Shown piece after piece: positions 9,277-17,720 of a stretch of 64,000 nucleotides of DNA. The DNA comes from Campylobacter showae CSUNSWCD. GTDB lineage: Bacteria > Campylobacterota > Campylobacteria > Campylobacterales > Campylobacteraceae. How positions within the stretch are numbered: position 1 is the first letter of the stretch; each line of letters starts with the position of its first letter. The stretch is from assembly GCF_000313615.1 (NCBI RefSeq), contig NZ_AMZQ01000012.1, forward strand, positions 37,217 through 101,216. Reading direction: 5' to 3'. Below the pieces are notes generated by a model. The model ran no database searches and had not been told where the DNA came from. It saw only the letters and a list, made by a program, of their open reading frames with translations. The position numbers were made by a program, and so were the translations under genes.

Positions 9277-10038
9277 TTACTTTATCTCGCTTAAAATTTG
9301 CGCTAGTTCGCCGCTTTGCCCAATTCGGTAGAGCGAGAAGTCGTATTTGATCGGGTCGGCTGGGTCAAATTCGCAAAGCTTGTCCGTTAGCTCGCGCACG
9401 GCCCTAAAATCATAGCTTTTGCGAGAGATTAAGCCCAAATTTAGCGAAACTCGGTGCGTATGCACGTCAAGAGGCATGAGTAGCTTGCTTTTTGGTAGGC
9501 TTTTAAAGAGCCCAAGGTCGATGTCGCTATCGCGCACCATCCAGCGCAGGAACATATTGTAGCGTTTATACGGGCTTTGCGGCGCTTTTTCGTATGGCTT
9601 GCCAAAAAAAAACTCATACCCCTCCGAGCGGTAAGGGTTTAGCGAATAGATAAATTTAATAAGCTCGTTTACGCCATCTATCATCGAGCCGCTTTTTTCA
9701 AAGCCCGTTCTCACCGCACTCTCGATATCGCCGTGTTTTTTTAGGCGTGAAACGGTGATAAAAATCTGCCGCACGTCCTCGCAGCTTTGAAAGCGGTATT
9801 TGTGTCGCGTCAAATTTGAAATGATTTGCTCCTCGCTTTTATCCAGCAGCGAGAAGTCGAGAGAATTTAGAAAATTTACGATTAGCTTTGCGTTGCCGTA
9901 TGCAAAAAGCGCGCATATGAGCGAGATCTCGGGCGTTTTAAATTTGCTAGCGACTTGGAGCGGATCGGCTGCGGCAAACAGATCTGCATGAGTATTTTTA
10001 GAGATTACGTTTTGATCTAGGAGGGTTTTTAAGTCCAT
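9277..10038 (-). CDS. TIGR02757 (DUF2400) family protein
   Basis: 253 residues, normal for this family, whose function is unknown; helix-hairpin-helix glycosylase-like features have been suggested. Family-like segments include MLRWMVRDSDIDLGLF and MPLDVHTHRVSLNLGLI. The start at 10038 has AAAGGC 5 bases upstream, but that site lies inside the right arm of a perfect 15-bp hairpin (10039-10081), so translation may be gated. A run of nine A residues at 9604-9612 (Phe-Phe-Phe on the coding strand) is a possible slippage site. Confidence 0.85.
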   Translation of the reverse strand: MDLKTLLDQNVISKNTHADLFAAADPLQVASKFKTPEISLICALFAYGNAKLIVNFLNSLDFSLLDKSEEQIISNLTRHKYRFQSCEDVRQIFITVSRLKKHGDIESAVRTGFEKSGSMIDGVNELIKFIYSLNPYRSEGYEFFFGKPYEKAPQSPYKRYNMFLRWMVRDSDIDLGLFKSLPKSKLLMPLDVHTHRVSLNLGLISRKSYDFRAVRELTDKLCEFDPADPIKYDFSLYRIGQSGELAQILSEIK

Positions 10039-10081
10039 TTTTAGCCTTTTTGGACGAGATTTTAAACCAAAAAGGCTAAAA
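10039..10081 (-). promoter_or_regulatory. Perfect 15-bp hairpin between flgK and TIGR02757 gene
   Basis: Arms TTTTAGCCTTTTTGG (10039-10053) and CCAAAAAGGCTAAAA (10067-10081) match without mismatch around a 13-base loop. On the minus strand the second arm carries the AAAGGC ribosome site of the next gene and ends at its ATG. It may end flgK transcription, hide the ribosome site, or both. There is no clear U-run after it on the minus strand. Confidence 0.65.
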
Positions 10082-10092
10082 GAAATTTAAAT

Positions 10093-11946
10093 TTATTGCT
10101 TTAGCGTGAGCAAGGTATCGAGCATCTTTTCTACGGTCGTGATGATTTTAGCCGCCGCACCGTAACTGCTTTGAAAGCGTATGAGGTTTGTCAGCTCCTC
10201 GTTTAAATTTACGCCGCTAACCGACTGGTACTCAGACATAGCAACTTTATGGATAGCTGTATTTGCGTCGTTTAGATCATTATTTGCCTGAGTTTGGCTA
10301 GCTAGATCGGTGGTGATATAGCGGTAGTATCCCTCGACACTCTCCTCCTTGTCTGCATGCTTGTCGGAGTAAAATATGATTTTTTTATACTGCATTTGCA
10401 CCATATCGTTTGCGACTTCATTGTTGCCAGGAGTCGGATTTGAGTAGGCTTTTAGCTTGTGCGGATTTTCCATCAGCTCGCTTTTTACGCTCATATTTTT
10501 AGCTTTATCGCCCTCAAAAACCCTATTTAGTCCAATGATACCCGGGAAATTGGTACCTTTATCGACGAAAGCGACGCTGTATTCGCCGGCATTTCTTTTA
10601 GCTGTTACGCCAAACGTGCCTTTGCCCGTTGCTGCGTCGTATTGGTAGTTTGCCTGAAAATAATCGTCCACGTCGTTTAGCGAGTTATTGTCGCCGTTGT
10701 CGTCAGTGTCGGAGTTAAAGTCCCGCACGATAGAGTTGCCGCGAGTATTGTCATTTATAGTAGTAGAGGCGTTTATGTTTATCGTTTTTCGAGCGACCTC
10801 TTGACCTTGGTTGTTATAAACTACGACGTCAAAGCTACCGTGCTTGATATCGTCGTTAAAATTCATCAGCGTCCTAGAGTCGCTTAGACCGTCTAACTCG
10901 TCGGTTACGGCGTTTTCTACGGCCGATCTCGCGTAGATATTGTTTGTCTCATTTATGATACCTTTGGCGAAGGTATTTAGGTTGTCAATGTATTTTTGTA
11001 TGGTTCCGTCTTGAAATTCGCCGTTATCATCCACTCTTCGTCCGCGCAGATCTAGTGCGGCGCCTAGTTTACCGCCCGAGATTCGTCCGTTTAGATCGAC
11101 TTTCTTGCTATCGTCTCTTTCGAAAAATACACCTTTAAAATCGCTCTTGTCGCTTATCCTATCAACTGTTAGCGGATGATACGTCGTACCGTCTACGATA
11201 TTAAATCCTGAAATATTTATCTGATGCTTGGTACCCATATCGGTTACGGTCGGATCGATATTGTTGCTTTGTAGTTGCCCCTTAAATACGCTTATGCCGG
11301 CAAATTTCGACATCGCTAGTTCGAGCTGATCGCGTTTGTCGCGTAGGTCGTTTGCTCTAGTAGTGCCGACTGACTCGACACGCACGATCTCTTTATTTAT
11401 CTGCGCGATTTGCTTGGCGTATTTGTTTATTTCATTTACGGCAACTTCTATCTGCGAGTCCACGTCCTTTTGGATCTTGGTTAGCATATCGTGAGCTTTA
11501 CTTATGCTATTTGATAGCGTCGCGGCCGAATTTAGTAGATTTACCTTCTGAGAACCCTCGGTTGGGTTAGAAGCGAGGTTGTTCCATGCATTAAAATAAT
11601 TTTGCAAATCCCTGCCTATGCCTACGCTTTGTAGATCAGGGAAGCGCTGCGAAATCTCCTCTAAAATTTGCTTTTTGTATTCACTTGATTCTAAATTTAT
11701 ATTTGAAGTACGGAGCCTAGCAAAAGTAAACTCATCATGCACGCGTACGACCGTATCGACCTTGGTGCCAGTACCGATGTCACCCGGCATATCGTGAAAA
11801 GGCTCTCTAGCAGACTGCACAACGCGCTGTCTAGTGTAGTGCTCACTGTCGGCGTTTGTGATGTTGTGTCCTGTTGTAGTGATCTGCGTCTGCGCGGCAT
11901 CTAAACCGCTAACTCCAATATGTAAAGACGAAAATATATTAGCCAT
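10093..11946 (-). CDS. flgK: Flagellar hook-associated protein 1
   Basis: 617 residues. Joins the hook to the filament with FlgL. The N-terminal flagellar rod/hook signature is clear (IFSSLHIGVSGLDAAQTQ near 4-21, then TGHNITNADSEHYTRQRV), and the C-terminal coiled-coil half ends YQSVSGVNLNEELTNLIRFQSSYGAA...LLTLKQ. The central D2/D3 region is Asp/Asn-rich and variable, as usual. Three bases downstream of flgN and last of the flgI-flgJ-flgM-flgN-flgK run; an AAGGG site lies 7 bases upstream of the ATG. Exported by the flagellar type III system, so no Sec signal. Confidence 0.95.
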   Translation of the reverse strand: MANIFSSLHIGVSGLDAAQTQITTTGHNITNADSEHYTRQRVVQSAREPFHDMPGDIGTGTKVDTVVRVHDEFTFARLRTSNINLESSEYKKQILEEISQRFPDLQSVGIGRDLQNYFNAWNNLASNPTEGSQKVNLLNSAATLSNSISKAHDMLTKIQKDVDSQIEVAVNEINKYAKQIAQINKEIVRVESVGTTRANDLRDKRDQLELAMSKFAGISVFKGQLQSNNIDPTVTDMGTKHQINISGFNIVDGTTYHPLTVDRISDKSDFKGVFFERDDSKKVDLNGRISGGKLGAALDLRGRRVDDNGEFQDGTIQKYIDNLNTFAKGIINETNNIYARSAVENAVTDELDGLSDSRTLMNFNDDIKHGSFDVVVYNNQGQEVARKTININASTTINDNTRGNSIVRDFNSDTDDNGDNNSLNDVDDYFQANYQYDAATGKGTFGVTAKRNAGEYSVAFVDKGTNFPGIIGLNRVFEGDKAKNMSVKSELMENPHKLKAYSNPTPGNNEVANDMVQMQYKKIIFYSDKHADKEESVEGYYRYITTDLASQTQANNDLNDANTAIHKVAMSEYQSVSGVNLNEELTNLIRFQSSYGAAAKIITTVEKMLDTLLTLKQ

Positions 11947-11949
11947 TTT

Positions 11950-12378
11950 TTAAACCCTTGTTTTAAATAAACTTTCAGGCGTCAAGCCTTCTTTATCGTA
12001 GCTGCCGGACTCGCTTTTAAACATATTTTTTAGCAAGCTATCGAAAAATTCTTTCACTCCGACGACGTATTTTGCGTATTCTTTGTTTTTTGAGTAGAGC
12101 TCTTCAAGTTTTGAGCGCATAAGAGTTAGAGATGTTTTCACCTCATCATCAAGGATAGAGCTTAAATTTACCCCGCCGTTTTCCCTTGAGACTCTTAAAA
12201 GCTCTTTATCTAGCAGCGATTTTACGGATTCAAATTTTTTAACTAGCTCATTTTTGCGCCTGACACTATCATCGACCTTAGTGTGATCGGCTAGTTTTAT
12301 CTTTTCTATATCTTCCGTAGTTTGAGCGATGAGCTCGTCTAGTACGCCCATCGCCTCATCCAAATATCTTTTAAGCAT
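11950..12378 (-). CDS. flgN: Flagellar export chaperone FlgN-like protein
   Basis: 142 residues, almost wholly helical, with heptad-like leucines throughout and an N-terminal MLKRYLDEAMGVLDELIAQT pattern like FlgN. FlgN binds the C termini of FlgK and FlgL and delivers them to the export gate. Sequence identity in this family is low, so the call rests on helix pattern, length, and position immediately before flgK and after flgM, the conserved Campylobacter order. Confidence 0.75.
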   Translation of the reverse strand: MLKRYLDEAMGVLDELIAQTTEDIEKIKLADHTKVDDSVRRKNELVKKFESVKSLLDKELLRVSRENGGVNLSSILDDEVKTSLTLMRSKLEELYSKNKEYAKYVVGVKEFFDSLLKNMFKSESGSYDKEGLTPESLFKTRV

Positions 12379-12413
12379 TTTTGTCCTTTCTTTTTACGCA
12401 AGGACAAAAAATC

Positions 12414-12617
12414 TTATAAAAGCGTATCAGCAATGGCTTTTGCAGTCTTAGACATATCTAGTTTATATGTTCCGTTTGCGATCTGCTCGGCTATCTTTGC
12501 GACCTTGCTTTCTTCTTTGCCTTGTGTTTTTTCCATGTTTTCGCTCTTTTTTACGTCGTTTGAGCGAGTGATTTGCTGCGGGCTCATGCCCAGTTTAGCT
12601 CCCAAAGTTCCTATCAT
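12414..12617 (-). CDS. flgM: Anti-sigma-28 factor FlgM
   Basis: 67 residues from ATG 12617, with AAGG 7 bases upstream; a TTG at 12623 is too close to that site. FlgM holds sigma-28 (FliA) inactive until hook completion. The C-terminal sigma-binding part (KVAKIAEQIANGTYKLDMSK) matches the family pattern; the N-terminal part is short, as in other epsilonproteobacteria. A sigma-28-type promoter lies directly upstream (12648-12674), so FliA would raise its own inhibitor. Confidence 0.85.
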   Translation of the reverse strand: MIGTLGAKLGMSPQQITRSNDVKKSENMEKTQGKEESKVAKIAEQIANGTYKLDMSKTAKAIADTLL

Positions 12618-12647
12618 TTTCAAGCCTTTTTAGATTTGTTAGAAACT

Positions 12648-12674
12648 AAATCGGCAAATTTTGAAATTTCTTAA
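12648..12674 (-). promoter_or_regulatory. Sigma-28 promoter of flgM
   Basis: On the minus strand TTAA (12671-12674), 17 bases, then CGATTT (12648-12653) preceded by GC. This fits the FliA layout TAAA-N15-GCCGATAA with the right spacing. It overlaps the end of flgJ, so flgM-flgN-flgK can be transcribed late as well as from the flgI promoter. Confidence 0.65.
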
Positions 12675-12982
12675 GCCCTTTCTTTCAAATAATTGAATAA
12701 AAGTTCGCTAAAGCCTAAATTTCCGCTCAGAGCCTTGCTCATAGTATCGTTATACATCGAGTGATAGATCTCATCTCCGGCATCTTTGCCAAATAATGGA
12801 TTTTCGTCTTTTAGCGCGATATCCAGCACGCTTTTAACTAAAAACGCCTCAAAAGCGTCGGTTTGCTCTTTTAAAAGCGCATCTTGCTCGCTTTGAGGCT
12901 TATCTGCACGTCTATTTTCGATTGAACTAGTGGCAAATTTATTATACGAGCTTAAAGCCGCCGAAGTATCTACGTTTAGCAT
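12671..12982 (-). CDS. flgJ: Rod-binding protein FlgJ (N-terminal type)
   Basis: 103 residues covering only the rod-binding domain: QTDAFEAFLVKSVLDIAL, then HSMYNDTMSKALSGNLGFSELLFNYL. The C-terminal peptidoglycan hydrolase domain of enteric FlgJ is absent, which is normal for Campylobacter, where a separate muramidase does that job. It abuts flgI with a one-base overlap (ATG at 12982). Confidence 0.88.
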   Translation of the reverse strand: MLNVDTSAALSSYNKFATSSIENRRADKPQSEQDALLKEQTDAFEAFLVKSVLDIALKDENPLFGKDAGDEIYHSMYNDTMSKALSGNLGFSELLFNYLKERA

Positions 12983-14043
12983 TATATTATCTCCAAATTT
13001 ACGTGTATGGCGCCCACGCGTTTTAGATTTTCCATTATCGCGATGATATCGCTAGGTGTCGCGCCCATCTTACTTAGCGCCCTTGCGACGCTAGCTACGG
13101 TGGTTTTTTCGCCGCTGATTTTTAGCATATTAGTTAGCGGATCAACCGCTGCGCCGTCTTGCAGATCGATTGTTTGCTGATTTGCCGCCATATCGTCGTA
13201 TGAGCTAGGCTCTATCTTTATCGTGATATCGCCGTGGGTGATGACGACGGGATCAACAGTGATATTTATACCGCTTACTATCGTGCCGGTGCGCTCGTCG
13301 ATTACGATCTTATCTAGCGCTTTATAATCCACGTCCAAATTTAACACCCTGGCTACGAAATCAACCATATTTGCGCCGTTTGGCTTAGCGATCCTGATCG
13401 TTCGAGAGTCGACGGCTACGGCGCTATCGCCGCCTACATTTAAATTTACGGCTCTTTGGATATTTGAAGCAGTATCGAAATTTGACTCTTTTAAGCTTAA
13501 AAATATCGCTTCTTGATTGTAGATATCGTACGCTATCTCGCGCTCCACGATAGCGCCGCTTGGGATCGTGCCCGCGGTTACGTGGTTGCCGCCTTTACTT
13601 CCGCCTCCGCGAGATGCGGTTTTACCGCCTATGGTTAGCGACCCCTGTGCTAGAGCGTAAATGTCGCCGTCCACGCCTTTAAGCGGAGTCATCAAAAGCG
13701 TTCCGCCCTGAAGGCTCTTTGCATCGCCGATAGATGAGATCACGACATCAAGCTTATCGCCTTGCCTAGCAAACGGCGGTAGCTTTGCGATAACCATTAC
13801 CGCGGCGGTATTTTTTGATTTGATGTCGTCTGGCTTGATTTTTACGTTTACGCTTTGAAGCATATTTGAAAGAGACTGGATCGTAAACTCCGAGCTACTG
13901 CCGTCGCCAGAGCCGTTTAGACCGACGACCAGGCCGTATCCGATCAGCTGATTTTCCCTCACGCCCACGACGTTTGCGATGTCTTTTATCTGCGCAGCAA
14001 AAGCCGATATAGCAAGGGTTAGCAAGCATGCCGCTAGTTTCAT
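12982..14043 (-). CDS. flgI: Flagellar P-ring protein
   Basis: 353 residues from ATG 14043, which has AAGGAC 5 bases upstream; an in-frame TTG 13 codons earlier would precede the signal peptide and is rejected. Forms the periplasmic P ring around the rod. Sec signal peptide MKLAACLLTLAISAFA, then the typical IKDIANVVGVRENQLIGYGLVVGLNGSGD. The C-terminal VARALSKMGATPSDIIAIMENLKRVGAIHV is also diagnostic. First gene of the minus-strand flagellar run; a sigma-54 promoter lies upstream at 14077-14094. Confidence 0.96.
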   Translation of the reverse strand: MKLAACLLTLAISAFAAQIKDIANVVGVRENQLIGYGLVVGLNGSGDGSSSEFTIQSLSNMLQSVNVKIKPDDIKSKNTAAVMVIAKLPPFARQGDKLDVVISSIGDAKSLQGGTLLMTPLKGVDGDIYALAQGSLTIGGKTASRGGGSKGGNHVTAGTIPSGAIVEREIAYDIYNQEAIFLSLKESNFDTASNIQRAVNLNVGGDSAVAVDSRTIRIAKPNGANMVDFVARVLNLDVDYKALDKIVIDERTGTIVSGINITVDPVVITHGDITIKIEPSSYDDMAANQQTIDLQDGAAVDPLTNMLKISGEKTTVASVARALSKMGATPSDIIAIMENLKRVGAIHVNLEII

Positions 14044-14076
14044 TTTCGTCCTTAAATTTGTATTTTCAAGGAGTAA

Positions 14077-14094
14077 AAGCAATTAGCATTCCAA
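14077..14094 (-). promoter_or_regulatory. Sigma-54 promoter of flgI operon
   Basis: Minus-strand TTGGAA (14089-14094) and TTGCTT (14077-14082) place the invariant GG and GC exactly ten bases apart (GG-N10-GC), matching the Campylobacter RpoN consensus. It sits in the 66-base rsmD-flgI gap, 34 bases upstream of the flgI ATG. Confidence 0.85.
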
Positions 14095-14109
14095 ATTTGA
14101 CGCAAAAAT

Positions 14110-14676
14110 CTAAGAATAGTAGCTAAGCGAGGTGTTTCCGAATTTTTTAGATTTTAAAAGCGTAAATGCGCCGATATTTTCGGGTAAATTTAGATGGCTA
14201 GCATGCTCGAAAGCGATTATATAAATTTTATCTTTAGGCAAATTTCGCGCCAAATTTGCGCACTTTTCATAAACGTCCGCAAAGCCGTCTCTGATATCAA
14301 AAGGCGGGTCAAGATACAAGATAACGGGCAAATTTTGCCTCGCGACGATAGCTGGCGTCATCTCAAAAGTATCGCCGTTTACGATTTCCAGCTCGTCGCC
14401 GATAAGCTTGGCGTTTTGCAACGCGATTTTATAAGCGTTTTTGTCGATTTCTACCGCGTAGGCCTTTGCAGCGCCATTACTTAGCGCTTCTGCAGCCATC
14501 AGCGCGCTACCGCCGAAAGCCTCAACAAAAATTTTACCTGCTAGCTCGTAACGAAACGAGTCGAAAAACGAACCTTTGACGATGCTTTTGGTGCTTCTTG
14601 TAGTTTGAAGCGAGGGCAAAAGCAGCTTTTTACCTTTAAATTTACCACTTGAAATCGTGGCGTAGAGATTTTTCAA
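14110..14676 (-). CDS. rsmD: 16S rRNA (guanine(966)-N2)-methyltransferase
   Basis: 188 residues. Methylates G966 in the small ribosomal subunit RNA. The family start YATISSGKFKGKKLLLPSL leads to the SAM motif FVEAFGGSALMAAEALS (about 51-67), and the catalytic motif is LDPPF near 121-125. It overlaps the upstream small gene by four bases (ATGA). The run small gene-rsmD-flgI is conserved in Campylobacter, although the flagellar genes have their own promoter. Confidence 0.9.
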   Translation of the reverse strand: MKNLYATISSGKFKGKKLLLPSLQTTRSTKSIVKGSFFDSFRYELAGKIFVEAFGGSALMAAEALSNGAAKAYAVEIDKNAYKIALQNAKLIGDELEIVNGDTFEMTPAIVARQNLPVILYLDPPFDIRDGFADVYEKCANLARNLPKDKIYIIAFEHASHLNLPENIGAFTLLKSKKFGNTSLSYYS

Positions 14677-15059
14677 CGAGTTTTCCTTAAAAGTGCGAGC
14701 AGCTCTTCTTTAAATTTATCTATCAAATTTGAAACTTCAAGCTCCAAATTTGAGCCATTTTGCGGTGCGGCTTCTTCTTTTATAACAAATGCTGGCACGT
14801 TCGTGCGAGAAGGCGCAATGGGCTCTGAAAACTGAATCGCCGAATAAAACTCCTCAAGCGCGGAGATAAGGGCCTCTTTGCTAAAAGGGATTTTTAGATG
14901 CGGCGAATGCTCGGTGATCACGAAAACGGGCTTTTTGGCCTCTATCTTTTTATCCGCCACGATAAAGTCGCAATCTTTTCTAGGCGAGATAAAATCCCTC
15001 AAAAATAGCCTTAGCGACTCTCCTAGCAAAATACAGTCGCATTCAAACGAAATTTTCAC
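14673..15059 (-). CDS. Conserved Campylobacter protein of unknown function
   Basis: 128 residues with a GTG start 6 bases after AAGGAG. No named domain recognised. The first 65 residues look like a small alpha/beta fold (FECDCILLGESLRLFLRDFI, CDFIVADKKI, KPVFVITEHSPH, LKIPFSKEALISALEEF), resembling a receiver-like or Rossmann-like half domain without its aspartate set. The C terminus is helical (LEVSNLIDKFKEELLALLRK). Overlaps rsmD by four bases and is probably cotranscribed. C. jejuni keeps a similar small gene at the same place. Confidence 0.75.
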   Translation of the reverse strand: MKISFECDCILLGESLRLFLRDFISPRKDCDFIVADKKIEAKKPVFVITEHSPHLKIPFSKEALISALEEFYSAIQFSEPIAPSRTNVPAFVIKEEAAPQNGSNLELEVSNLIDKFKEELLALLRKTR

Positions 15060-15150
15060 GATTTCTCCTTTTTTCTCGCCTTAATTTAGGCTGGATTTTA
15101 ACAAATTTATGCGAAAATTTAAATTAAGCAAAAATTTTCCCGAACGGGGC

Positions 15151-15177
15151 TAAAAAAATTTACAAATTTGACGATAT
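15151..15177 (+). promoter_or_regulatory. Sigma-28 promoter of flaG-fliD-fliS
   Basis: TAAA at 15151-15154, 17 bases, then CGATAT at 15172-15177. This is the Campylobacter FliA promoter form (TAAA-N15-NNCGATWT). It lies 30 bases before the flaG ATG. Confidence 0.8.
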
Positions 15178-15207
15178 AGAAGCTAGCAAATATTTAAAGG
15201 AGAAAAT

Positions 15208-15579
15208 ATGGAAATTTTCAAAGTAGCAAGCCAACCGATGGCAAACGTAGCTACAAGCTCACACGCGCAAAGCTCTACGCAAACTAGAGAGGTCGAAAGG
15301 ACGCAGATCCAACAAGATACGACACGCAATCTAACCGAGCAAAACAACGAAACGCTAAGCAAAGAAGTAAAAGAAGCCACCGAAAAACTAAATAAACAAA
15401 TGGAAGATCTAGGCACTAGCATACGCTTTGGTTATAATGATAAGATAGGCGCGATGTACGTAAACGTCATGGAGATGAAAACGGGCGAAGTTATTCGCAA
15501 AATCCCGACCGAGCAGGCAATGAAGCTAAGCGAGTATTTTAAAGAAGCCGTCGGCGTATTATTTGACAAGGAGAGCTAA
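15208..15579 (+). CDS. flaG: FlaG family protein
   Basis: 123 residues. FlaG proteins affect filament length and stability in Campylobacter. The N-terminal half is Gln/Thr-rich and helical. The C-terminal FlaG domain has ATEKLNKQMEDLGTSIRFGYNDKIGAMYVNVMEMKTGEVIRKIPTEQ-type pattern in three short runs with the conserved IPTEQ-AMKLSEY end. Strong AAAGGAG site at the ATG. First gene of flaG-fliD-fliS behind a sigma-28 promoter; three bases separate it from fliD. Confidence 0.92.
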   Translation: MEIFKVASQPMANVATSSHAQSSTQTREVERTQIQQDTTRNLTEQNNETLSKEVKEATEKLNKQMEDLGTSIRFGYNDKIGAMYVNVMEMKTGEVIRKIPTEQAMKLSEYFKEAVGVLFDKES

Positions 15580-15581
15580 AA

Positions 15582-17315
15582 ATGGCACTAGGTAAGGTTT
15601 CTTCGCTTGGCTTTGGAAGCCAAGTTTTAACGCAAGACGTTATAGATAAGCTAAAAGCTGCTGACGAAGCGGGTCAGATAAAACCCGTAACCGCTAAAAT
15701 CACGGCAAATGCGACAAAGCAAAAAGATCTGACGGCTCTAAAAACACTAATAGGCACTTTTCGCTCCTCGGTTTCAACCCTAGCAGACGACAGCTCGTAT
15801 CAAAAAAGAACCACTAGCTCGGACGGTAAAAGCGCAGATATAAGCGTGAGTGCGGGCGTCGCAGTACAAGATATCGACATAGATGTTAAGCAATTAGCCA
15901 AAAAAGACGTTTATCAAAGTACTAAATTTGGCACCTCAAGCTCGTTTATTGGCAAAAACGGAACCTTTGGTATAAAAGTCGGAGACCAAACCTATAAAAT
16001 CGAGGTTAAAAACTCCACTACGCTAGAAGAGCTAGCCGATAAGATCAACGAGGTCACAAACGGCGCCGTCTCGGCAAAAGCGATGAAGGTTGGCGGCGAA
16101 GATCCGTATCAGCTTATATTGCAGTCCAAAGAAACTGGCGCGGAAAACAAGATCGAAATCACAGACGTAGATAGCGATGGATCGGCCCTAAGCGGCGCAT
16201 CGGACGTCTTGCAAAAGCTCGGCTGGGATAGCGCAAATATCGCTAACAATAAAATCTCAACGGCACAAGACGCCGAGTTCGTCTACAACGGCATTACGAT
16301 AAAACGAAGCGGCAACGAGGTAAAAGATCTAAATTTAGGAATGACGATAAAACTAAAAGATACGGGCAAGACGACTTTTAGCGTCAAAGAGGACACCAGC
16401 GCGATAAAAGAAAGCATGCAAAGCATGGTGACGGCGTATAACAATCTCGTAAACAACCTAAAAGTCGCTACAGATTATGATTCGGACACTAAAAAATCTG
16501 GTACATTCCAGGGCGTAAGCGAGATAAATACGATAAAATCGACGCTAAATAAAATTTTATTCGGCAATCAGACCTATACGAAAGATAACGTAACAAAGAC
16601 GGCAAATTTAGCCGACTACGGTCTAAGCCTAAATAAAGAAGGCCTGCTAGAGCTAAATAGCTCAAAGCTAACCTCAAAACTAGATCAAGACCTAGAAAGC
16701 GTGCAAAAGATATTTGCCGGCGGCACTACCTACGGCACGGCTCAGGTTCTTAGCTCAAAACCGGTAGATAGCGGCGCGCTCACTCTAGGCGGCGACGATC
16801 TAGTGATAAACGGCAAAAAGATAAATTTAGCCGCTACGCCTGCGTCAAATTCGGCAAAAGAAAACGCGCTAGCGCTGCTAAAAGCTATAAACGACGCCGG
16901 GATATCGGGCATACAAGCGACTCTAACCGCAAACGAAGACGGCATATCGCTAAAAACTGCAAACGGTACGGCGATAAGCATAAAAGGCTCTGCCGCAGCG
17001 CTAAATGCAGTGGGTTTTAGCGAATCGACCGTAACGCCGAAAAACACGACAGTAAACGGGATATTTGCGTCTACTAAAAAAGCCGTAGATAGACTAATTA
17101 ACTCAAAAGACGGTTCTTTAACCAAGTACAACCAAAGCCTGATCGACGAGAAAAAGTCGCTGGACTCGGAAAAAGAAAAAACGCAAAAGTCGCTCGATGC
17201 AAAATACGCCACGATGGAAGAGCGATTTTTGGCATACGACAAGATCATCAGCAAGCTAAACAACGACTTTTCGTCGCTAAAATCGATGATCGAAGCCGAA
17301 TATAACAAGAAATAA
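15582..17315 (+). CDS. fliD: Flagellar filament cap protein FliD (HAP2)
   Basis: 577 residues. Forms the pentameric cap that folds flagellin at the filament tip. The N terminus SSLGFGSQVLTQDVIDKLKAADE and C terminus (MEERFLAYDKIISKLNNDFSSLKSMIEAEYNKK region) are the conserved coiled-coil ends; the central FliD domains carry Thr/Ser-rich variable sequence, with SMVTAYNNLVNNLK typical. Somewhat shorter than C. jejuni FliD. The ribosome site AAGGAG overlaps the end of flaG (GGAGAGCTAAAAATG). Confidence 0.94.
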   Translation: MALGKVSSLGFGSQVLTQDVIDKLKAADEAGQIKPVTAKITANATKQKDLTALKTLIGTFRSSVSTLADDSSYQKRTTSSDGKSADISVSAGVAVQDIDIDVKQLAKKDVYQSTKFGTSSSFIGKNGTFGIKVGDQTYKIEVKNSTTLEELADKINEVTNGAVSAKAMKVGGEDPYQLILQSKETGAENKIEITDVDSDGSALSGASDVLQKLGWDSANIANNKISTAQDAEFVYNGITIKRSGNEVKDLNLGMTIKLKDTGKTTFSVKEDTSAIKESMQSMVTAYNNLVNNLKVATDYDSDTKKSGTFQGVSEINTIKSTLNKILFGNQTYTKDNVTKTANLADYGLSLNKEGLLELNSSKLTSKLDQDLESVQKIFAGGTTYGTAQVLSSKPVDSGALTLGGDDLVINGKKINLAATPASNSAKENALALLKAINDAGISGIQATLTANEDGISLKTANGTAISIKGSAAALNAVGFSESTVTPKNTTVNGIFASTKKAVDRLINSKDGSLTKYNQSLIDEKKSLDSEKEKTQKSLDAKYATMEERFLAYDKIISKLNNDFSSLKSMIEAEYNKK

Positions 17316-17327
17316 AAAGGTAAATTT

Positions 17328-17720
17328 ATGCAATACAACACTGCACACGCGGCGTATTCGCAAAATACGGTAGGCGGCATCGAGTCGCCTACCAAGCTCA
17401 TCGAGATGCTTTACGAGGGTGTTTTGAGATTTATTTTTAGAGCTAGAAAAGCAATGCAAGATAACGACGTGGAGAAAAAAGTATATTTCATAAACCGCAC
17501 GAACGCCATTTTTATCGAGCTTTTAAACTCGCTAGACTACAACCAAGGTAGCATCGCGCACTATCTAAGCGGGCTTTATACGAGGCAGATCCAACTGCTG
17601 TCAATGGCAAATATAAACAACGACGAGCAGAGCCTAAACGAGGTCGTGAGTGTAACCAAACAGCTGCTTGAAGCATGGAAAGAGACGACAAACGCAGGAC
17701 AAGCCGATGTGGCTGGATGA
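17328..17720 (+). CDS. fliS: Flagellin export chaperone FliS
   Basis: 130 residues, all helical. Binds flagellin C termini before export. The family pattern is clear: YNTAHAAYSQNTVGGIESPTKLIEMLYEGVLRFIFRA near the N terminus, then FIELLNSLDYNQGSIAHYLSGLYTRQIQLL. Follows fliD by 12 bases; AAAAGG precedes the ATG. Its last 14 bases overlap the next gene. Confidence 0.94.
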   Translation: MQYNTAHAAYSQNTVGGIESPTKLIEMLYEGVLRFIFRARKAMQDNDVEKKVYFINRTNAIFIELLNSLDYNQGSIAHYLSGLYTRQIQLLSMANINNDEQSLNEVVSVTKQLLEAWKETTNAGQADVAG

